From: Epiperipatus broadwayi
Taxonomy: Eukaryota > Onychophora > Udeonychophora > Euonychophora > Peripatidae
Length of the DNA stretch: 64,000 nt
Direction: 5' to 3'
Assembly: GCA_028023455.1 (NCBI GenBank)
Contig: JAQFVV010000013.1
Location: 2,416,001-2,480,000, forward strand
Under the pieces are notes generated by a model. The model did no database searches and was not told the DNA's origin. It was given only the letters and a program-made list of their open reading frames with translations. A program made the translations under genes and the position numbers. Shown here in pieces: positions 59,601 through 64,000 of this stretch. The first letter of the stretch is position 1. The number at the start of each line of letters is the position of its first letter.

Positions 59601-60735
59601 ATAGTAATATGTTAGTCAAAAAATTTAATACAGAAACAAATGCAAAGATATATGCATAATTTGCTAATGGCCTATAAATCTGTAAAAAATATTTTTCATG
59701 AAACAAATATGTCTTTGTTTTAGTTACTGCATTCTTTCATATAAGCTACTTCAAAATAATAGAAGTTAATAAGATAAAATTCTTATGATATTGTGAACAA
59801 CAGTTATTATTTTACTTCAGAATGTTCATAATTCCTATATCAATCAAGTAAATAAAATACTTAAAAAAATAACTGACAATTTGAACATTTAATTTATGCA
59901 ATAAATTTCTAAAGATCTTTACTCTTGCCACACTTTTTATATAAGAATATTTATATATTTATGTATTAATTAGGGATTTAAATTAGAACATATTTAACCA
60001 ATCTAATTCAAACAGTAAATTCAATCAGGTTATAATTATAATATATACATAAAATAAAACTATCAAGATAAGTGTGGAAATTCAGAGTACCAAGCCTCTA
60101 GCACATCTAATGAATTATGGTTGTTTGTGAAATACATTGAAAATGAAACAATTGTGATATAAATTTAATATCTTCGGTTACATTTAAATTAATTAAGTTC
60201 AGCATTTTTTTATCTATCTATCTATCTATTGTCATATATGTACATACACAAATAGTTTATTTTAATCCATTGACAATATAATGTCATTAATTTAGATATT
60301 ATTTAAATCTTTTTTTTTTTCTATCAAAGATTATAAGTAAACTGTTAAAATATAATTCTCTATACAATCTGCATACAAAACCATGGGTATTTATATAAAA
60401 AATATCTATTATTACTATAAATACAAAAATTAATAAAAAAAAAACAAACAAACAAACAAACAAAAAAAAAGAACAAAAAGCAATTACTGCAGTTCTTTAA
60501 ATAAATTTGAACAAGAATTCATTGATGGAATATTTAAAATAATTCACTGATAATTAAAAAAAGAAATAGAATTTAACCAGTTTTTAATCAGCGTTTTGTA
60601 ATGCTTCTAAAATAGCAATTTTGACAATAAATGGTTTTCAGCTGCGAGTTATTTTTGATTGGCTGTAAGCATTAGTAGTGCAGTGGCGCAGCAATGAAAA
60701 GCAGGGGTAAAATAAAGTAAAGAAATATTACCAAC
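56646..60735. other. Intronic stretch downstream of the candidate short exon
   Basis: AT-rich intron with a (TA)n run near 59020-59035, an (ATCT)n tract at 60211-60229 and an (AAAC)n tract at about 60440-60463. No transposon coding remnant was recognised. The 59515-59706 minus frame is not recognised. Confidence 0.5.
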
Positions 60736-60792
60736 CACTGCAGGGTAGGCTCCGGGGAGCACCTGGTGATAATGTAGACCTTTCCCTCCGAC
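60736..60792 (-). CDS. mbl: Probable muscleblind linker exon, 57 nt
   Basis: The minus strand encodes VGGKGLHYHQVLPGAYPAV, 19 codons in phase 0. It is preceded by an excellent pyrimidine tract (TTTCTTTCTTTCTTTGAG, AG at 60794-60793) and followed by GTG|GTTGGT. Joined to the next exon it reads ...QVLPGAYPAV|GTSHPYVTSIPA. This resembles the insect muscleblind linker order Q-V-x-P-G-x-PAV-x-x-PYL-x-x-IPA as I recall it. A stronger-looking donor 4 nt downstream (GTTG|GTAATA, exon end 60732) would break the frame to the 33.7-kb exon. The block stands out as GC-rich in A/T-rich sequence. Against it are its short length and the modest donor. The minus frames at 60649-60888 and 60672-60980 include it. 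Confidence 0.6.
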
Positions 60793-63584
60793 CTCAAAGA
60801 AAGAAAGAAACAAGTAAAAATGGGAAATAAAAATAAATAAATAAATAAAACATAAATTATATAAAATAAACAAAACAAAATAAAGCAAAAAAAATGAAAT
60901 AAAAGAAGCGCAAACATAATTAAAATGTGGGAAGCAAATGAATCATGCAAAAGAAGCAGTAAATCTGAAGATGCAAACAACTATGAAAAAAATGAGGGAA
61001 GGGGAGGAAAAAATAAAATTATGTGTATATATGATTAAATAAACTGTTTGATGTAAAAATTATAAAGAAAAATGCTAAAATCTATATAAATCAATTAATT
61101 TACATCCTAACCAGAAGTTGTCTATTTTTTTTTAAAAAAGATTATTCTAATAATCCTTGCTTTATCAAAAGATTTCATAATTCAAATATTCTATTCATAT
61201 TATGTTATGTATCAATACACAAACAATTAAAAATGCACAATAATTTCAAAAACATTTAGTGAGTTTTTTAAGCCAATCATTTGCAATGTAGGATCATGCA
61301 GCAGCTGTTTTTGGTTTGTGAAAAGTGCAATAATATCGTTTTTAAATTTTGTTTTAATTAAGGTAACTTCAAAAAAATAAAAAATAAAACAGAGTCTTTA
61401 ATATATTTAACTAATATTAATAATAATTACTGCCCAAAAGAGTTTTGTCTAATCAAGAATAAATCTCTATTTCACAAGAAATAAGATATTGGTAGTGAAT
61501 AGAACCTTAATGTACATATTATTTTTAAACAAATCACAAAAAGTCCTACATTCAATGCATTAATTAGTTTATTGTAAATTGAAAAAAAATATTTAACTGA
61601 ACTGAAGATGGTGGCTAAATAGTCAAAACTGTAAAATACAGGAATCAAATCAAGTTTTGTGAAGAATATAAAAATATAATTTTTTAGAGATTAATATAAA
61701 CAATGCAAGAAAAGAAATATATATTTTATTTATATATGATTTTTAGCAAATGTTGACAATTTAAAAAAATATTTAAATTTTTGAAAAACTAATCTTTATA
61801 TATATACTGTGCACAATTCATTCCGTTGTCATTAAAAAACAAGAACATCATGACTTAAATGAACCTCTCATAATATTCTTTTTATATATATATATATAAA
61901 TATTACAATTACAAAAAAAAAAAATTTTTTTTTATTTCTTTATCATTAAAATATTTTGAACAATATATTAAAAAAATAATTTAACAAGTTGATAAGAGAA
62001 ATATCAAACAAAAACACTGATTTTATTAATTTAATAAGAATGCAAATAATAGCAATACAATAAATAATGTAAATTTTATGAGACAATTTTAAAAACATAA
62101 TTTAATTACTTGCTATCCATTTGACATTTCCATTTCATACATTAACTGGCAATATATACCAGGAATCATTAATCTTTAGCGCATGTACCAAATAGGTACA
62201 TTAAATATGGTGCACTGACTTCTGATTATATATATATAATAATGTACATGTTTAGCATTTTTATAATCTTCAGATCACTAACTCCAAACATTAAGTCTGA
62301 TGAAAGGAAAACAAAACTCAGAAGTTTCATGAAAGCAAATATTATTTAAACTTAAAAAAATTTTCAATAGTAGATTATTATATTATGAAAAAAATATTAA
62401 ATATTTATTCATAATACACTATACTTTTTTTTTATTACAAAAATTGACTAATAGTAGTTCTTGATTTATGCAATTAATATTTTTTGCTTAAATCTAAAAA
62501 ATTGTAAAACTGTACTGCAGTAATGCATTAAATTATATTTTCTTTTAGGAATTATATTTACAGTGAGCATTATTTGAAATTGTTTTAGAAATCATATATT
62601 ATATGAAATATCAAATAGTAAATGCATTAAAATTTACACTTTTGTAAGTTCAGTAATAAAATGCTGATTAAGTGAAAGATAAATATTTTTTTCAACTTTT
62701 TCTTAAAATTAAAATAAACACATTCATAACATACAAAAGGGCTTACAATCAATATTTTACATGGTGTGTATCATACACACACACTATATATATATATATA
62801 CACAAGATATGAAAACTGAATACCAGACCAGGGAATTAATATTTACTATAAAGCCATATTGAGTAATCAAGTATTTATATATAGGTTGTTAAACAAATGG
62901 CAATTGAATAATGTGTTATTGGACCACTCCTGCATAAACTTAGTTGTGCAAGTCATATACTTTAGTATAAATAGATTTACTAATCTTAGCAAGTAACAAA
63001 TCAAAATTGTGATATGTATGGGGCCAAACATTAATCTAGCAGCTGTATTTTCATTAGTTATTTTTAGAAGAACAAAACCTAAAAGTTTCAATAACTTAAC
63101 AATGAGTTTATTACTTATAAATATAAATATATGAATTAGTAGTGAGTTAGTATGTTCAACTAGTGATTTGGCTTCCTGGTTGAACTCCATAATATAATCG
63201 GTCTAAATTTGACAGTTCTGTATATAGTTGGACTTTATTACAACACTTTATTAAAAGACCTTTTAATATCGATTCACTTTATTCAAAGTTTAACATTTTA
63301 ATTCCATAATTTTCTACGTTAATTTTCATTACTGATTTAGATATGAGTCAGACTAGTTGTATTTCACTGCATCTCTTTTCTTCTGCATTGTCTGGTCTGA
63401 AATTGCATTTTCTGCACTAGACACATTAAACTGCTTTCATTTTGCTCTACTAGTATCACTAGTCTATTTTTTCCCCACTACATCAGTAATTCTGCAGACA
63501 TTTTTAACAACTCTGTTAATTTGCATATTGTTAGATAATTATTACTACGCAAATTAGAATATGTAGGTTACTTGCAGTTTGTTT
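60793..63584. other. Intronic sequence upstream of the short exon
   Basis: AT-rich. It includes an (AAAT)n tract abutting the exon's pyrimidine tract (60829-60850 region) and abutting A-run/T-run blocks at about 61912-61933. No zinc-finger 1/2 exon was found, so the muscleblind start probably lies beyond 64 kb. The frames at 62867-63190 and 63357-63557 are not confidently assigned. Confidence 0.5.
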
Positions 63585-63936
63585 AATTCTATTTCTCTGC
63601 ATATTACTATGTATGAAAAAAATGTAAAATACTGTAAATTACACATAAAAATATATTGTTTTGAATAAAATTAAATACTGTAGTTAATAAAAAAAGTAAA
63701 AAAGTTGGTCTTGTATCAATTTTTTTCAAATTTGGAATTTTTTATTAGTCATATTTTATTTCCTTATTTTTTTTTATGCGAATTTTAAAGTAATTTTACA
63801 TTGTTGCTTTTATGCGATTTTTAAAAATTACAGTACATATCTTCCATTTTTAAAGGTAAGTTAAGTCTATTTTTGTGCAACTTCTTTTGTGTGTGTTTTC
63901 TAAGGAACCTATTTACAGCATAAAATGAGATCCAGA
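63585..63936 (+). mobile_element. Pogo/Tigger-like element, copy 3 (right end)
   Basis: The segment is collinear with the right halves of copies 1 and (reversed) 2. It has ATTGTTTTGAATAAAATTAAAT, GTCTTGTATCAATTTTTTTC and TTATGCGAATTTTAAAGTAA, and ends TTCTAAGGAACCTATTTACAGCATAAAATGAGATCCAG. The left part is missing or unrecognisable. The upstream frame at 63357-63557 could include a distorted transposase C-terminus but is not convincing. Confidence 0.75.
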
Positions 63937-64000
63937 TATATATAAATTATATTGCAAAAAATATATTTTTTACCATCAGTTATACTGCTGAATTTGACCT

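Larger units (their letters stand above)
33780..60735 (-). other. Second large muscleblind intron (about 27 kb)
   Basis: The intron runs from the candidate donor GTG|GTTGGT (60735-60734) to the TTGCAG acceptor at 33780. It assumes the 57-nt exon at 60736-60792 is real. If it is not, the intron extends past the right edge. It contains Penelope-like, RTE and other LINE relics and several large inverted repeats, annotated separately. Confidence 0.6.

Noticed and set aside
61604-61640. CTGAAGATGG...GTCAAAACTG resembling a ribozyme-bearing retroelement end
   Set aside because: Neither the CTGATGA nor the GAAAC box is intact and no flanking repeat was found. Too weak to call.
62867-63190. 107-codon minus-strand ORF
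   Set aside because: No recognisable motif. It is not bounded by plausible splice sites in a muscleblind frame. Probably a chance frame.
63357-63557. Possible Tigger transposase C-terminus (FFPTTSVILQ) upstream of copy 3
   Set aside because: Only a short resemblance to the FLPPNTTSxxQPMD motif, with the following residues not matching. Insufficient to annotate.

Overview
The window is eukaryotic, very AT-rich DNA from an invertebrate animal. It is almost entirely intron of one gene on the minus strand, a muscleblind/MBNL-type RNA-binding splicing regulator. Two exons are certain: 4088-4315 holds the second pair of CCCH zinc fingers, and 33594-33779 holds the Pro/Ala-rich linker ending LPRTDRLE. 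A third short linker exon at 60736-60792 is likely. The exon phases are all 0 and the E|VC junction matches the known MBNL family junction. The first zinc-finger pair lies beyond the right edge of the window and most 3' exons lie beyond the left edge. The species cannot be fixed from this sequence. The linker and finger sequence fits a protostome, perhaps a chelicerate, but that is an inference.

The roughly 29-kb intron between 4.3 and 33.6 kb carries a nonautonomous hAT remnant (7.9 kb), a minus-strand LINE relic split by a complete pogo/Tigger-like DNA element (9.1-11.5 kb), a decayed hAT transposase (12.1-14.2 kb), small palindromic MITEs, and a 682-bp element with 13-bp direct flanking repeats and two hammerhead-ribozyme-like cores (16.5-17.2 kb). 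It also holds a 436-bp tandem duplication with RTE 3' ends (19.4-20.3 kb), a second Tigger element with an intact helix-turn-helix ORF (22.5-23.8 kb), and a second hammerhead-bearing locus with a 117-bp tandem repeat (31.7-32.4 kb).

The roughly 27-kb intron between 33.8 and 60.7 kb carries a LINE relic (35.4-36.0 kb), a decayed Penelope-like element with inverted ends (36.7-39.1 kb), and a fairly young RTE-type LINE with only two in-frame stops (39.8-41.4 kb). Further along are four inverted-repeat structures, including a palindrome of about 1.6 kb at 49.8-51.3 kb, then a CpG-richer island that may be an internal promoter (53.1-55.2 kb), and another RTE relic (56.1-56.6 kb). A third Tigger fragment closes the window at 63.6-63.9 kb.

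The most interesting item is the family of short non-coding elements carrying a CTGATGA / 13-nt / GAAACTAG hammerhead-like core. One copy has 13-bp flanking direct repeats, a head-to-tail ribozyme pair about 420 bp apart and an inverted 5' end. That architecture resembles Penelope elements and retrozymes rather than ordinary MITEs. No structural RNA gene, CRISPR array or bacterial-type operon is present.
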